Shown: piece by piece, positions 18,979-30,743 of the stretch | Numbering within the stretch: the first letter of the stretch is position 1 | Layout: the number at the start of each line of letters is the position of its first letter | Source of the DNA: Tenebrionibacter intestinalis | GTDB lineage: Bacteria; Pseudomonadota; Gammaproteobacteria; Enterobacterales; Enterobacteriaceae | Direction: 5' to 3' | NCBI RefSeq assembly: GCF_016632365.1 | Contig: NZ_JAEPBH010000020.1 | Location: 30,796 to 76,704, forward strand | Length of the DNA stretch: 45,909 nucleotides | Position numbers and translations under genes: made by a program | The notes under the pieces: model-generated | What the model saw: only the letters and a program-made list of their open reading frames with translations | What the model was told of the DNA's origin: nothing | Databases searched by the model: none

Positions 18979-19061
18979 GGATAGCGCGGCATACGCGCTA
19001 TAGCGTAATCTGAAAAATCTGATTGAGTGGCGCAGCGCCACAGTCAAAGATATGCGCATAT
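18979..19061. repeat. Three short palindromes between nudK and ypfG
   Basis: Within about 80 bases lie ATAGCGCG-GCATA-CGCGCTAT (18981-19001), GTGGCGC-A-GCGCCAC (19027-19041) and ATATGCGCATAT (19050-19061). The first could help end nudK mRNA; none has a T-tract. Confidence 0.4.
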
Positions 19062-19097
19062 TTCGACCATCAAAGATCCTGCCGGAACGCCTTATTC

Positions 19098-20117
19098 ATG
19101 TTCTATCCATTTAAACTTTTGCTGCTGTGTTGTTTGCTTTGCTGCGTTGTTCCGGCACAGGCTGACCCTGCGCAGCGCAGCTTTGCCGACTGGCAGGTCA
19201 CCTGCAACAACCTTAACCTTTGCCTGGCGCGCAATACCGGCCAGCATCAGGGGCTGGTGATGACGCTTGAGCGTGGTGAAAAAGGCGATATTGGGGTGGG
19301 GTTACGCAGGGAAGCGGGCCTTCAGCGCAGCGTGCTTGCGCCGCAATCGCACTTTATGTCGCGCCTGGAGCTTGACGGTGAGCCGCTGGTTCTCGCCGGT
19401 AAATGGCACAGCAGCGAACATATGCTTTTTACTGACGATGCCGCCACCGTGGACGCCTTTTTACACACAATCGGCGAAGGCGAGGTGATTACGCTAAAGC
19501 AGGGGCCGGGCAAGTTGTCGCTGAAGGGGTTTAATGCCGCGCTGGCCTATATTAACGCCCGCCCGCGGCATACGGCGGCTTCGACGCCAGAGGCGGCGGC
19601 CGGTGTGAAGCAGGCGTACAGCGTGCCGCCGCTGTCTTCACAGGAGCGAAGCGCGCTGCTGGACTATGCAGCCTGGCGTATGAATACCAGCCGCTGCTCT
19701 CTCTCGCCGATGCGCCAGTCGGTAAGAGCGTATGCGTTGTCGAATACCACAGCGCTGGTGTTGGTTAACTGCGAAGCGGGAGCGTGGAATATCGTTGATT
19801 TAGCCTGGTTTGTATCGCGCAGCGAGCCTGTAACGGCGACGCCGGTTCAACTGGTGCTGCCGTTTCAACCGCCAGGCCACGGCCGACGGCTGGAGCTGAT
19901 GAACAGCGTCTTTGATGAGCAGACCGGAGAGCTGAGAACGCTTAAGAAAAACAGAGGAATTGGCGATTGCGGCGTGGCGACGCGCTGGCGTTTTGACGGT
20001 CAGCAATTTCGGCTTATACGCTATGCCGCCGAACCGGCGTGTGACGGTTGGCACGGGCCGGTTGGCTGGCCCGTGCTGTGGATAAACCATCCGCTCAGCG
20101 CAACGCTAGCGCCCTGA
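19098..20117 (+). CDS. ypfG: YpfG, DUF1176 periplasmic protein
   Basis: A secreted protein of the DUF1176 family, 339 residues (about 347 in E. coli YpfG); function unknown. The signal peptide [16 protein letters not shown] continues to a cleavage site after VVPAQA (about 22). The mature chain contains the family block [18 protein letters not shown] early on and several cysteines that could form disulfides. A longer open frame from 19023 was rejected because it would bury the signal peptide. Its 3' end overlaps the convergent tktB by 12 bases. It keeps its E. coli place between nudK and tktB. Confidence 0.9.
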   Translation: MFYPFKLLLLCCLLCCVVPAQADPAQRSFADWQVTCNNLNLCLARNTGQHQGLVMTLERGEKGDIGVGLRREAGLQRSVLAPQSHFMSRLELDGEPLVLAGKWHSSEHMLFTDDAATVDAFLHTIGEGEVITLKQGPGKLSLKGFNAALAYINARPRHTAASTPEAAAGVKQAYSVPPLSSQERSALLDYAAWRMNTSRCSLSPMRQSVRAYALSNTTALVLVNCEAGAWNIVDLAWFVSRSEPVTATPVQLVLPFQPPGHGRRLELMNSVFDEQTGELRTLKKNRGIGDCGVATRWRFDGQQFRLIRYAAEPACDGWHGPVGWPVLWINHPLSATLAP

Positions 20118-22100
20118 TACCTGGCGCGCTTTTTCCACGATGTTTTCGGCGGTGAAACCGAAATACGCGAACAGCTTTTCGGCGGGCGCTGATTCGCCAA
20201 AGCGGGTCATACCGACGACTGCGCCTTTTAATCCAACGTATTTGTACCAGTAATCGGCAATCCCGGCTTCCACCGCCACGCGCGCGCTGACGTCAGACGG
20301 CAACACAGATTCGCGCCAGCTTTCCTCCTGCGCATCAAACACATCGGTGGACGGCAGCGACACCACCTGCGCGCTGATGCCTTCCTGCGCCAGTGCATCC
20401 GCCGCCTGGACGGTAATGTCCACTTCGGAGCCGGTGGCTATCAGGATAACATCCGGTTTGCCGTTGCACGCCTTAAGCACGTAGCCGCCGCGGGCGATGT
20501 CAGCAAGCTGCTGCGGCGTTCGCGTCATTTGCGCCAGATTCTGGCGCGACAGTATTAACGCCGTCGGGCCGTCATGGCGCTCAAGCGCTGCTTTCCATGC
20601 CACTGCCGCTTCCACCTGGTCGCATGGCCGCCAGGTACTGAAGTTGGGCGTCAGGCGCAGGCTGGCGAGTTGTTCAACGGCCTGGTGCGTGGGGCCGTCT
20701 TCACCAAGCCCGATGGAATCATGGGTATAAACCATTATCTGACGCGCTTTCATGAGCGCCGCCATGCGTGCGGCGTTGCGCGCATACTCCACAAACATCA
20801 AAAACGTGGCGGTATAGGGTATAAATCCACCGTGGTGAGCGATGCCGTTAGCAATAGCGGTCATACCGAATTCGCGCACGCCGTAGTGGATGTAATTACC
20901 GGCGGGATCCTCCTTTAGCGAGGTTGAACCGGACCAGAGCGTGAGATTGCTGGGCGCCAGGTCCGCCGACCCGCCGAGCAGTTCCGGCAGTAGCGGGCCA
21001 ATCACGTTAAGCATATTTTGCGACGCTTTGCGGGTAGCGATTTTAGCCGGGTCGTCCTGCCAGGTTTTTACCAGTGCGGTGGTAGTTTTTTCCCAGTCTT
21101 TTGGCAGTTCGCCGCGCATGCGGCGCTCAAATTCAGCCGCTTGTTCCGGGAAAGCCTGTTTATAGGCTGCAAAGGTACGGTTCCACTCGGATTCGGCCCT
21201 GGCGCCTTTTTCGCGAGCATCCCAGCCCTTATAGATATCCTCTGGAATGACAAACGGCGGTTCGTTCCAGCCGAGCTTTTTACGCGCCAGCGCGACCTCC
21301 TCGGCGCCGAGCGGTGAACCATGCGCTTGCTCTTTGCCTGCTTTATTAGGCGAGCCGAAGCCGATAACGGTGCGGCAGATAATCAGCGAGGGTTTGTCTT
21401 TTACGCGCTGCGCTTCTTCAATTGCACGCTTAATCGCCGCCGGATCGTGACCGTCGATTTCATGCACGACATGCCAGTGATAGGCTTCAAAGCGTTTTGC
21501 GGTATCGTCGGTAAACCAGCCTTCCGTTTCGCCGTCAATCGAGATGCCGTTGTGGTCGTAGAAGCCAATCAGTTTGCCAAGCCCCAGCGTACCGGCCAGC
21601 GAGCAGGCTTCGTGGGAGATCCCCTCCATCAGGCAACCGTCGCCCATAAACACATAGGTGTAATGGTCGATGAGAGAATGCCCTGGCCGGTTGAACTGCG
21701 CGCTGAGCGTGCGCTCGGCGATGGCCAGCCCTACGGCGTTTGCCAGCCCCTGCCCAAGTGGGCCGGTGGTCGTTTCGACGCCAGGCGTATAGCCCAGTTC
21801 CGGGTGGCCTGGCGTTTTTGAATGTAGCTGGCGGAAGTTTTTCAGTTCTTCCATCGGCAGGTCGTAGCCGGTGAGGTGAAGCAGGCTGTAGAGCAGCATC
21901 GAGGCGTGGCCGTTGGAGAGAATAAAGCGGTCGCGATCGTACCAGGCCGGATTGCCCGGATTATGCCGCAGGAAGTCATTCCACAGTACTTCGGCGATAT
22001 CCGCCATTCCCATCGGCGCGCCGGGGTGCCCGGAGTTAGCTTTTTGTACCGCGTCCATACTCAGGGCGCGAATGGCGTTGGCAAGTGCCTGGCGAGTCAT
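20106..22100 (-). CDS. tktB: Transketolase 2
   Basis: Thiamine-diphosphate enzyme of the non-oxidative pentose phosphate pathway that transfers two-carbon units between ketoses and aldoses. The 664 residues compare with 667 for E. coli TktB. The ThDP-binding motif [18 protein letters not shown] (about 155-172) is complete, the pyrimidine domain has the catalytic glutamate region ([13 protein letters not shown]), and the C-terminal domain is present. Context (directly after talA, next to maeB) identifies it as tktB and not tktA. GGAG is 7 bases before the ATG; 18 bases separate it from talA, so the two form an operon. In E. coli talA-tktB is a stationary-phase (RpoS) operon; I could not confirm the promoter. 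Confidence 0.95.
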   Translation of the reverse strand: MTRQALANAIRALSMDAVQKANSGHPGAPMGMADIAEVLWNDFLRHNPGNPAWYDRDRFILSNGHASMLLYSLLHLTGYDLPMEELKNFRQLHSKTPGHPELGYTPGVETTTGPLGQGLANAVGLAIAERTLSAQFNRPGHSLIDHYTYVFMGDGCLMEGISHEACSLAGTLGLGKLIGFYDHNGISIDGETEGWFTDDTAKRFEAYHWHVVHEIDGHDPAAIKRAIEEAQRVKDKPSLIICRTVIGFGSPNKAGKEQAHGSPLGAEEVALARKKLGWNEPPFVIPEDIYKGWDAREKGARAESEWNRTFAAYKQAFPEQAAEFERRMRGELPKDWEKTTTALVKTWQDDPAKIATRKASQNMLNVIGPLLPELLGGSADLAPSNLTLWSGSTSLKEDPAGNYIHYGVREFGMTAIANGIAHHGGFIPYTATFLMFVEYARNAARMAALMKARQIMVYTHDSIGLGEDGPTHQAVEQLASLRLTPNFSTWRPCDQVEAAVAWKAALERHDGPTALILSRQNLAQMTRTPQQLADIARGGYVLKACNGKPDVILIATGSEVDITVQAADALAQEGISAQVVSLPSTDVFDAQEESWRESVLPSDVSARVAVEAGIADYWYKYVGLKGAVVGMTRFGESAPAEKLFAYFGFTAENIVEKARQVSGR

Positions 22101-22118
22101 AGTTTACTCCATGTCGGA

Positions 22119-23069
22119 TTAAAGTCGGGCGGCAAGCAGATCTTCAAGTTTGCGCTGATCGATAGCGAACAGTCGGATACCTTCAGCCAGTTTATCCACC
22201 GCCATCGCGTCCTGGTTGTGCTCCCAGCGGAACTCCGCTTCGCTCATCGGCGTCGGGCGATGGTATTTTTGCGGTGTTGGGATTAGTTTGCGTATGACTG
22301 GCTGCTCGCTTTTTTGCAGCTCTTCAAGCAGGTTTGGCGAGATGGTAAGGCGATCGCAGCCCGTCAGCGCGAGGATTTGTTCGGTACGTCGGAAGCTGGC
22401 GCCCATGACGATAGTTTCGTAACTGTGCTGCTTGTAGTAGTCATAAATATTGCGTACCGACTTTACGCCTGGGTCCTCATCCACCACATAGGGATCCAGC
22501 GGCTTGCGGCTGTTGTACCAGTCGTAGATACGCCCGACAAAAGGCGAAATCAGAAATACGCCCGCTTCGGCGCAGGCGCGGGCTTGCGCGAAGGAAAAAA
22601 GTAGCGTCAGGTTACAGTGAATACCCTCTTTTTCCAGCGCATGGGCCGCTCGAATGCCCTCCCAGGTCGATGCGAGTTTAATCAGGATACGTGATGGATC
22701 AACGCCCTGCTCCTTATATAACGCAACCAGGCGGCGCGCTTTGGCGATGCTTTTTTCTTTATCAAAGGAGAGCCGGGCGTCGACTTCGGTAGAGACGCGC
22801 CCCGGTATACTTTTGAGGATCTCCGCGCCGAAGTTTACCGCCAGCTTGTCGCAGGCGTTGATAACTTGCTGTTCGCGGTTGCCGCCTGCCTTGCGCGCCC
22901 AGGCCAGCGCGTCTTCAATCAGCGGGTCGTAGTTTTTCAACCCGGCGGCCTTAAGCAGTAATGATGGGTTAGTGGTGGCATCTTCCGGCTGGTAATGGCG
23001 AATAGATTCAATATCGCCGCTGTCGGCAACGACGGTGGTGAACTGTTTGATCGCTTCTAACTGGTTCAT
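22119..23069 (-). CDS. talA: Transaldolase A
   Basis: Transfers a dihydroxyacetone unit from sedoheptulose-7-phosphate to glyceraldehyde-3-phosphate. The 316 residues equal E. coli TalA. The Schiff-base lysine is K132 in [12 protein letters not shown], and the family blocks [13 protein letters not shown] near residue 30 and [13 protein letters not shown] near 178 are complete. GGAG precedes the ATG by about 8 bases. First gene of talA-tktB. It diverges from maeB across a 269-base region. Confidence 0.96.
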   Translation of the reverse strand: MNQLEAIKQFTTVVADSGDIESIRHYQPEDATTNPSLLLKAAGLKNYDPLIEDALAWARKAGGNREQQVINACDKLAVNFGAEILKSIPGRVSTEVDARLSFDKEKSIAKARRLVALYKEQGVDPSRILIKLASTWEGIRAAHALEKEGIHCNLTLLFSFAQARACAEAGVFLISPFVGRIYDWYNSRKPLDPYVVDEDPGVKSVRNIYDYYKQHSYETIVMGASFRRTEQILALTGCDRLTISPNLLEELQKSEQPVIRKLIPTPQKYHRPTPMSEAEFRWEHNQDAMAVDKLAEGIRLFAIDQRKLEDLLAARL

Positions 23070-23338
23070 TTTATAAACTCCATGTTTATCAATTGCTTAT
23101 ATTGCGCTTCTGCGCTTCCTCGAGGTGAATATTTTGTGACGCATAACAAAAAAGCATAGCAGAAGGGCATAATACTGTTGTTTGGGCTATGCAACATTTT
23201 GTCAAAAATTAATTAACAACGATTGGCGTCCGTTGCCGAGAGTATGGCGTTCTTCAAAGTTTAGACGCTGCGTACGGGAGATACTTAACGGTTCTATAAC
23301 CCGGCAGATTTTCAGAATAAATTCACAGGTAAAACACG
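23070..23338. promoter_or_regulatory. talA-maeB divergent promoter region
   Basis: AT-rich 269-base interval. On the minus strand TGCTATGCT (near 23153-23161) resembles an RpoS-type extended -10, and TTGACA occurs near 23198-23203. GCATAGC (23154-23160) and GCTATGC (23186-23192) form an inverted repeat 25 bases apart. Which hexamers are used cannot be settled by eye. Confidence 0.4.
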
Positions 23339-25618
23339 ATGGATGAACAGTTAAAACAAAGCGCCCTCGATTTTCATCAGTTTCCCGTTCCGGGAAAAAT
23401 ACAGGTTTCACCCACCAAGCCGCTGGCAACCCAGCGCGATCTTGCTTTGGCCTATTCTCCAGGCGTGGCCGTGCCTTGCCTGGAAATTGCAGAAGATCCG
23501 CTGGCTGCCCACAAATACACCGCGCGCGGCAACCTGGTGGCGGTAGTTTCTAACGGCACGGCGGTGCTGGGGCTGGGCAACATCGGCGCGCTGGCGGGCA
23601 AACCGGTGATGGAAGGTAAAGGCGTGCTGTTTAAAAAGTTTGCCGGCATTGACGTATTTGATATTGAAGTTGACGAAACCAACCCGGATAAATTGATTGA
23701 CGTTGTGGCCGCACTGGAGCCAACTTTTGGCGGCATCAACCTTGAAGATATTAAAGCGCCTGAATGTTTCTATATTGAGCAAAAGTTGCGTGAGCGCATG
23801 AATATCCCTGTGTTTCACGACGACCAGCACGGCACCGCTATTATTTGTACCGCTGCGGTACTCAACGGCCTGCGGGTGGTAAAAAAGGCTATTTCCGACG
23901 TACGGCTGGTGGTGTCCGGGGCCGGGGCGTCCGCCATTGCCTGCATGAACCTGCTGGCGGCGCTCGGTATGCAAAAACATAATATTGTCGTCTGCGATTC
24001 GCGTGGCGTTATCTATAAAGGCCGCGAAGCGAATATGGCGCAAACCAAAGCTGCTTATGCGGTGGATGATGATGGCCGGCGCAGCCTGGAAGAGGTTATT
24101 GAAGGCGCGGACATTTTCCTGGGGTGTTCCGGGCCGAAAGTCTTAACGCCGGAAATGGTAAAAAAAATGGCGCCGTCGCCGCTGATTCTGGCGCTGGCGA
24201 ATCCGGAGCCGGAAATTATGCCGCCGCTGGCGAAAGCGGTGCGCCCGGATGCCATCATCTGCACAGGGCGCTCTGATTTTCCAAATCAGGTTAATAACGT
24301 ACTCTGCTTCCCGTTTATCTTCCGCGGTGCGCTGGATGCCGGGGCTACGGCTATTAATGAAGAAATGAAGCTGGCGGCAGTACACGCCATTGCCGAACTG
24401 GCCCATGCCGAGCAGAGCGAGGTGGTGGCGTCAGCCTATGGCGATCAGGAGCTGTCGTTTGGCCCGGAATACCTGATTCCAAAACCGTTCGACCCCCGTC
24501 TGATTGTAAAAATCGCGCCAGCGGTGGCCAGGGCAGCGATGGATTCCGGCGTGGCGACGCGGCCCATTGAAGACTTTGACGCCTATACTGACAGGCTTAC
24601 TGAGTTTGTTTATAAAACCAACCTGTTTATGAAACCCATCTTCTCCCAGGCGCGCAAATCGCCCAAGCGCGTGGTACTGGCGGAAGGGGAAGATACCCGC
24701 GTGCTGCATGCTACCCAGGAGCTGGTGACGCTGGGGCTGGCGAAGCCGATCCTTATCGGCCGCCCGAGCGTGATTGAGATGCGTATCCAGAAACTTGGGC
24801 TTCAGATCCAGCCGGGGCGTGATTTCGAAATTGTAAACAACGAATCCGATCCGCGCTATAAAGCGTACTGGAACGAATATTACACTATTATGAAGCGTCG
24901 CGGCGTAACGCAGGAGCAGGCGCAGCGCGCGGTGTTGAGCAATACCACGGTAATTGGCGCGATTATGGTGCACCGTGGCGAAGCGGATGCGCTGATTTGC
25001 GGCACTATCGGTGAGTATCATGAGCATTTCACGGTGGTGGAGAAGTTGTTCGGCTATCGTGAGGGCGTAAAAGCCGCGGGCGCAATGAACGCGCTGCTGC
25101 TGCCAGGCGGCAATACATTTATTGCCGATACCTATGTTAATGCCGATCCTACGCCTGCGCAGTTGAGCGAAATTGTGCTAATGGCGGCAGAAACGGTGCG
25201 TCGCTTTGGTATTAAGCCGAAGGTAGCGCTGTTGTCTCACTCTAACTACGGCTCATCGGATGCGCCGGGCGCGCTGAAAATGCGTGAAACGCTGGCGCTG
25301 GTGCGCGAGCGAGCGCCGGAACTGATGATAGACGGTGAAATGCACGGCGATGCGGCGCTGGTTGAGAGCATCCGCAATGACCGTATGCCGGACAGCCCAC
25401 TTAAGGGGGCGGCCAATATACTGATTATGCCGAATATGGAAGCGGCGCGAATCAGCTATAACCTGTTGCGCGTTTCCAGCTCTGAAGGGGTGACCGTTGG
25501 GCCGGTGCTGATGGGAGTGGCGAAACCGGTGCATATTTTGACGTCTATTGCGTCAGTGCGCCGCATCGTCAATATGGTCGCGCTGGCGGTGGTGGAGGCG
25601 CAGGCTGGCGTATTATAG
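23339..25618 (+). CDS. maeB: NADP-dependent malic enzyme MaeB
   Basis: Oxidatively decarboxylates malate to pyruvate with NADP, giving NADPH. The 759 residues equal E. coli MaeB. It is a hybrid: an N-terminal malic enzyme domain (about 1-425) with [20 protein letters not shown] and a nucleotide-binding [16 protein letters not shown], then a phosphotransacetylase-like domain (about 430-759) with no known catalytic role, thought to bind acetyl-CoA for regulation. The ATG at 23339 gives the family N-terminus [24 protein letters not shown] lies about 10 bases upstream. Monocistronic in this context. Confidence 0.96.
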   Translation: MDEQLKQSALDFHQFPVPGKIQVSPTKPLATQRDLALAYSPGVAVPCLEIAEDPLAAHKYTARGNLVAVVSNGTAVLGLGNIGALAGKPVMEGKGVLFKKFAGIDVFDIEVDETNPDKLIDVVAALEPTFGGINLEDIKAPECFYIEQKLRERMNIPVFHDDQHGTAIICTAAVLNGLRVVKKAISDVRLVVSGAGASAIACMNLLAALGMQKHNIVVCDSRGVIYKGREANMAQTKAAYAVDDDGRRSLEEVIEGADIFLGCSGPKVLTPEMVKKMAPSPLILALANPEPEIMPPLAKAVRPDAIICTGRSDFPNQVNNVLCFPFIFRGALDAGATAINEEMKLAAVHAIAELAHAEQSEVVASAYGDQELSFGPEYLIPKPFDPRLIVKIAPAVARAAMDSGVATRPIEDFDAYTDRLTEFVYKTNLFMKPIFSQARKSPKRVVLAEGEDTRVLHATQELVTLGLAKPILIGRPSVIEMRIQKLGLQIQPGRDFEIVNNESDPRYKAYWNEYYTIMKRRGVTQEQAQRAVLSNTTVIGAIMVHRGEADALICGTIGEYHEHFTVVEKLFGYREGVKAAGAMNALLLPGGNTFIADTYVNADPTPAQLSEIVLMAAETVRRFGIKPKVALLSHSNYGSSDAPGALKMRETLALVRERAPELMIDGEMHGDAALVESIRNDRMPDSPLKGAANILIMPNMEAARISYNLLRVSSSEGVTVGPVLMGVAKPVHILTSIASVRRIVNMVALAVVEAQAGVL

Positions 25619-25745
25619 CCAAAACTGGCGCGCCGTGGGCGATGCGCCCAAGGCGCGGCGTGTTAACGAGACAGGCTGAACGCGCAGGCGGTTTCCCCGA
25701 TTGTTTAATGGCGCAGGGGGGCCGCTCTACAGGCAGCGGCCGGTG
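25619..25745. other. Converging 3' ends of maeB and lipoprotein gene, with hairpins
   Basis: Two GC-rich inverted repeats fill this interval: nested CGCGCC/GGCGCG arms around TGGGC/GCCCA (about 25629-25658) and GGCCGCT/AGCGGCC (25720-25741). Neither has a clear T-tract on either strand. No trace of eut genes, which lie near here in E. coli. Confidence 0.4.
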
Positions 25746-26270
25746 TTATTGCCAGTTATATTTCACGGCCAGCGCGTTCACTTCCTGCATGATATCCATT
25801 TGCAGGGCGAGAAATTGCTTGCCGAGTTGCTCAAGCGACTGTTTGTCTTCCTCGCTGACGGTTTCGCCGCTGGCCAGCTCGGCCATTTTGATCGCCATAT
25901 TATTGGAATCGATCAGTTTATGGCGCAGCCCTTCGCCTTCCTTGCTTTTTAGCGTCAGGGCCCGTAGCTGGCTGTTTGCGTTTTCCTGCAATTTGCGCGA
26001 GCGGGCAAGAGTTTCCTTAAGCATTTCCTGCTCGTCTTTGTCACTAAACCATTTAATGCTTTCCCGAAGCTTATTCACTTCCGCTTCGTTGTTATTGACG
26101 ATTTCGCCCATAAGCGACAAATCGGCCTTGATGTCTTCACCGTTGTCGGTTGACTGTGGGGTTTCTACAACCGGAGGTTTGCCGGGATCATCGGTGGTGG
26201 TTTTTTTGTTATCGCAGCCAGCGAGCAGAAAGGCCAGCGCAGCGGCAATAACAAGAGGTGATTTACGCAT
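25746..26270 (-). CDS. Putative lipoprotein, helical, family not recognised
   Basis: A 174-residue protein I do not recognise. It starts with a lipoprotein signal peptide (MRKSPLVIAAALAFLLAGC) whose lipobox LAGC gives a lipidated cysteine at 19. The residue after it is aspartate, the classical E. coli inner-membrane retention signal, so it may stay on the periplasmic face of the inner membrane (inference). Residues 20-45 are a Thr/Pro-rich linker. The rest, about 50-170, is charged and probably all alpha-helical, possibly coiled-coil (for instance EMLKETLARSRKLQENANSQ). AAAGGAA sits before the ATG. It lies where E. coli carries eut genes between maeB and hemF. It has no cysteines other than the lipidated one. 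Confidence 0.8.
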   Translation of the reverse strand: MRKSPLVIAAALAFLLAGCDNKKTTTDDPGKPPVVETPQSTDNGEDIKADLSLMGEIVNNNEAEVNKLRESIKWFSDKDEQEMLKETLARSRKLQENANSQLRALTLKSKEGEGLRHKLIDSNNMAIKMAELASGETVSEEDKQSLEQLGKQFLALQMDIMQEVNALAVKYNWQ

Positions 26271-26465
26271 TGTGTTCCTTTGAGAATTTATTCCTTATTT
26301 CAGACAGTATATCCATAGATCCCGCCGGGCTACCAGTAGGGATTGGGCGGTGAACGTGCGGCGTGGCAATTTGCGAGATTTAATCCCGCAAGCCAGGGGT
26401 TTTTATCAAACCAAATAAACAAACTGATAGTGGTAATTTATCGAAAATAAATAAAAATATTTTAT

Positions 26466-26492
26466 AAGGCGCCGAAGGGGGAAGGCGCTTTT
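26466..26492. terminator. Hairpin terminator downstream of hemF
   Basis: GCGCC/GGCGC core extended by A-T pairs, with an A-rich arm on one side and TTTTATT on the other. It lies about 25 bases after the hemF stop (minus strand), and its T-tract is better on the plus strand, so it may work both ways. Confidence 0.5.
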
Positions 26493-26516
26493 ATTGATTA
26501 ATAACGGGACCGCGCG

Positions 26517-28288
<1,772 letters not shown>

Positions 28289-28603
28289 ACGGCCCTGTTG
28301 TTTAACTTAAGTCTTTGTTCGTGCTGTGTGTCCTGGCTCTGTTTTCGGTGATATTCAACAACGCGGGGAACGGTGTTGCGCGAGCGCCGGAAATTGATGA
28401 ACGGTGTGTGTCATGTCACTCTGCAGCCAGGTCGTTTCAGTATGCGCGAAGCGGCCTGAACGTGAAGAAAATGTTCTGCTTTTTATTTCAGGGCATGACA
28501 GCCGGATATTATGCCACCCTTGACGGTAAAGTAAGTTAAGATATAGGCTAATTTTTCAGTGGCCTCACTGGCTTTATTGTTGATGCTTAAGGCAGGTAAC
28601 GTC
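28289..28603. other. amiA-ypeA divergent intergenic region
   Basis: About 315 bases without a convincing gene. A 74-codon plus-strand frame (28315-28539) contains a CVSCH motif but has no signal peptide cleavage logic, no family resemblance and no ribosome site, so I do not call it. The right end holds a ypeA promoter candidate. No terminator is seen. Confidence 0.6.
28520..28547 (+). promoter_or_regulatory. Possible ypeA promoter
   Basis: TTGACG (28520-28525) and TATAGG (28542-28547) are 16 bases apart, about 57 bases before the ypeA start. The sequence between them starts GTAAAGTAAGTTAAG, a partial CpxR-type repeat. Confidence 0.45.
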
Positions 28604-29029
28604 ATGGAAATACGCATCTTTCGCCAGGACGATTTTGAAAAAGTGATTACGCTGTGGGAGCGTTGCGATCTGCTGCGGCCGTGGAACGATCCTGAGATGG
28701 ATATTGAGCGTAAATATCATCATTCGCCGGATCTGTTTCTGGTGGCGGAAATAGGCGATGAGATTGTCGGTTCTGTTATGGGCGGTTACGATGGCCATCG
28801 CGGTTCGGTTTATTATCTGGGCGTACATCCGGAATTTCGCGGGCGCGGTATTGCCAACGCGATGTTAAGCCGCCTTGAAAAAAAGCTCATTGCGCGCGGT
28901 TGCCCCAAAATACTAATTAGCGTGCGTGAAGATAACGATATGGTGATTGGCATGTATGAACGCCTGGGCTACGAGCAGCAGGACGTTGTGAACCTTGGTC
29001 GGCGCCTGATTGAAGACGATGAATATTAA
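28604..29029 (+). CDS. ypeA: YpeA, GNAT-family acetyltransferase
   Basis: A 141-residue N-acetyltransferase, the same length as E. coli YpeA. The GNAT acetyl-CoA-binding loop [14 protein letters not shown] is at about 83-96 and the C-terminal strand [11 protein letters not shown] near 126 is intact. Start chosen at the ATG 28604, which has an AGGTAA ribosome site and gives [15 protein letters not shown] as in the family; the longer frame from 28559 adds an unrelated hydrophobic stretch. The physiological substrate is not firmly known. It diverges from amiA-hemF as in E. coli. Confidence 0.94.
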   Translation: MEIRIFRQDDFEKVITLWERCDLLRPWNDPEMDIERKYHHSPDLFLVAEIGDEIVGSVMGGYDGHRGSVYYLGVHPEFRGRGIANAMLSRLEKKLIARGCPKILISVREDNDMVIGMYERLGYEQQDVVNLGRRLIEDDEY

Positions 29030-29095
29030 TTCCTGCGTCAGGCGTAGAGCGGGCTGGCGCAGGAAAAACGTTAAACAGCGTGCTGCGAAGGCGAA

Positions 29096-29482
29096 TCAGG
29101 GTTTGCTGATTTTTTTCACGTCTATTTCAACTGAATTCCAGTCTTTATCCACTTCCCCTTCCAGACGTACCCGATCTTCAGGGCTTACCGTCAGCCCGCG
29201 CCAGCGCTTGTCGTCAATATCTGCGTTAATCACGCCGCTGTTGTCGCGAAATTCATAGAGTTCATGGCCTAACTTGCGTACGATGTTGCCTTCGAGTACG
29301 ACCTGGCTGTCGTCACGCATGCTTTTAGCCTGCTCTACGGTAGAGGTAGCGACGCCCGGGCCAGTAAAGCCGCCCTGTTGCGCAGGCGCATCGGCAGCGG
29401 GGCCGGTGAAACCGCCGTTTTGCGCCAGGGCCGGAGCGGTTGCGACGGCGGTGAGCAATATTACCCGAATATATTTTTTCAT
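29096..29482 (-). CDS. YgiW/YdeI-family OB-fold periplasmic stress protein
   Basis: A 128-residue secreted protein of the BOF family (E. coli YgiW and YdeI). A signal peptide (about 1-20, ending near PALA) is followed by two QGGFTGP-type repeats at the mature N-terminus and then the OB-fold domain ending DWNSVEIDVKKISKP, almost identical to the end of YgiW. These proteins are linked to tolerance of hydrogen peroxide, cadmium and cationic peptides. Start: the ATG at 29482 with GAGAG 7 bases upstream, not the TTG two codons earlier. It is not between ypeA and yfeZ in E. coli, so it is an extra or relocated paralogue; whether it is the true ygiW orthologue cannot be told here. Confidence 0.88.
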   Translation of the reverse strand: MKKYIRVILLTAVATAPALAQNGGFTGPAADAPAQQGGFTGPGVATSTVEQAKSMRDDSQVVLEGNIVRKLGHELYEFRDNSGVINADIDDKRWRGLTVSPEDRVRLEGEVDKDWNSVEIDVKKISKP

Positions 29483-29580
29483 TGTCAAACTCTCTGAGTA
29501 GAAGCGTTACGTAGCTGGCGTAGGCCGCCGGAATAGTGTCATACTTTCCGCCTTTAACCTTACGGTAAACTTAACAAGCG

Positions 29581-30015
29581 ATGTGGGCGCCTTCTGATTA
29601 TGATGATAATGGCTGGCTGAAGCTGCCGCTACTATTCTGGCTCATTCTCCTGCTGCAGGCGCGCACCTGGGTCTTGTTTGCGTTAGCCGGCGCATCGCGC
29701 GGGCAGGGCGAGGCGATTCTGACGTTGATTTATCCGGACAGACAGTTGTTCTGGCTGGGCATGGCCGCCGGGCTGCCCGCTGCCGCGACGTTTGTGCTCA
29801 GCGGCCGCCGTCATCGATTTGCGCGGTTATGGCGCGCGTGGCGACCTGTGCCGGTAGTGGCGCAACTGGCGCTGACGCTCTGGCAGCTATGGCTGCTGTT
29901 ACAGGGCGCGCCCGGTATTGCGGCGTCGTTGCTGCTTATTATAGATTGTTTCGCGCTCCTGTGGCTGGCCGCCAGCCGTCGCCTGCGCGCCTGTTTTTAC
30001 GCACCTGCGGATTAA
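29581..30015 (+). CDS. yfeZ: YfeZ, DUF2919 inner-membrane protein
   Basis: A 144-residue polytopic membrane protein of the DUF2919 family; function unknown. Four hydrophobic segments (about 17-38, 56-72, 91-108 and 112-130) suggest four helices. Family blocks DYDDNGWLKLPLLFWLI and SGRRHRFARLWRAWR are present and the end reads LWLAASRRLRACF. Ribosome site before the ATG is weak. Followed 60 bases later by yfeY, as in E. coli. Confidence 0.9.
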   Translation: MWAPSDYDDNGWLKLPLLFWLILLLQARTWVLFALAGASRGQGEAILTLIYPDRQLFWLGMAAGLPAAATFVLSGRRHRFARLWRAWRPVPVVAQLALTLWQLWLLLQGAPGIAASLLLIIDCFALLWLAASRRLRACFYAPAD

Positions 30016-30075
30016 GGCGACGCTTTCCGGGACCGGCGGGCGCTTATTGCGCGCGTTATTAAAAAGGACGAATAA

Positions 30076-30639
30076 ATGAAAAAGGCACAAAGGGTATTAG
30101 CAAGCGGTATGGTTTTGTTACTGAGCGGGTGTTCTTCTGCGTCGCGTATCGCGCCGTGGAACTGGTTTGGGTCAACTGTGACGATAACCGAGCAGGGCGT
30201 TGGGAAACTGACGGCGAACACGCCGTTGACCGAAGCGGCCATCGCTGAGGGGTTGAACAACGATTATCGCCTGATAGGCGGTATGCGTATTGTCAGCGGT
30301 CAGCCGGTAACGTATTACGAAGCGTTAAAAGAAGATAAAACTGCGCTACTGATACGCGGCGAGGATGGCAAGGTTAGCCACATTGAAGTGATGGACAGCG
30401 ATATTGAAACCGATAGTGGCGTAAAAATCGGTACGCTGTTTAGTAAGCTTTACAGTAAGGCCTACGGCGCCTGCCGGCCGGGCGAGGAGCTTGATGTGCG
30501 GTCCGTGGAATGCTCAGCGCCAGGTAGCGAGCATCTGAACTATCAGTTTAGCGGCGACTGGCGCGGCCCGCAGGGGCTTATCCCGCCTGACGATGTGTTA
30601 AGCGACTGGGCTATTCGTAAAATTATCTGGCATCGATAG
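30076..30639 (+). CDS. yfeY: YfeY, DUF1131 lipoprotein
   Basis: A 187-residue lipoprotein of the DUF1131 family, known in E. coli as a sigma-E regulated outer-membrane lipoprotein. The signal peptide ends with lipobox LSGC (C19), and the residue after it is serine, which permits transport to the outer membrane. The mature part starts SSASRIAPWNWFGSTVTITEQGVGKL and holds two further cysteines (about 134 and 146) that could form a disulfide. AAAAAGGA precedes the ATG. I could not confirm a sigma-E promoter in the 60 bases after yfeZ. Confidence 0.92.
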   Translation: MKKAQRVLASGMVLLLSGCSSASRIAPWNWFGSTVTITEQGVGKLTANTPLTEAAIAEGLNNDYRLIGGMRIVSGQPVTYYEALKEDKTALLIRGEDGKVSHIEVMDSDIETDSGVKIGTLFSKLYSKAYGACRPGEELDVRSVECSAPGSEHLNYQFSGDWRGPQGLIPPDDVLSDWAIRKIIWHR

Positions 30640-30743
30640 TATCTACGCTCTTTTTGCGCCGTCGCAAGGCGGTGCTGCGATAACCGCTTACACTACCTGC
30701 CGTGAGGCCACCGCCGGTGGTTTACTATAATTCAGGAGGAGCG

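Noticed and set aside
28315-28539. 74-codon frame with a CVSCH haem-like motif between amiA and ypeA
   Set aside because: Single CxxCH in a non-conserved frame with no ribosome site, poor hydrophobic leader and overlap with the ypeA promoter; most likely chance.
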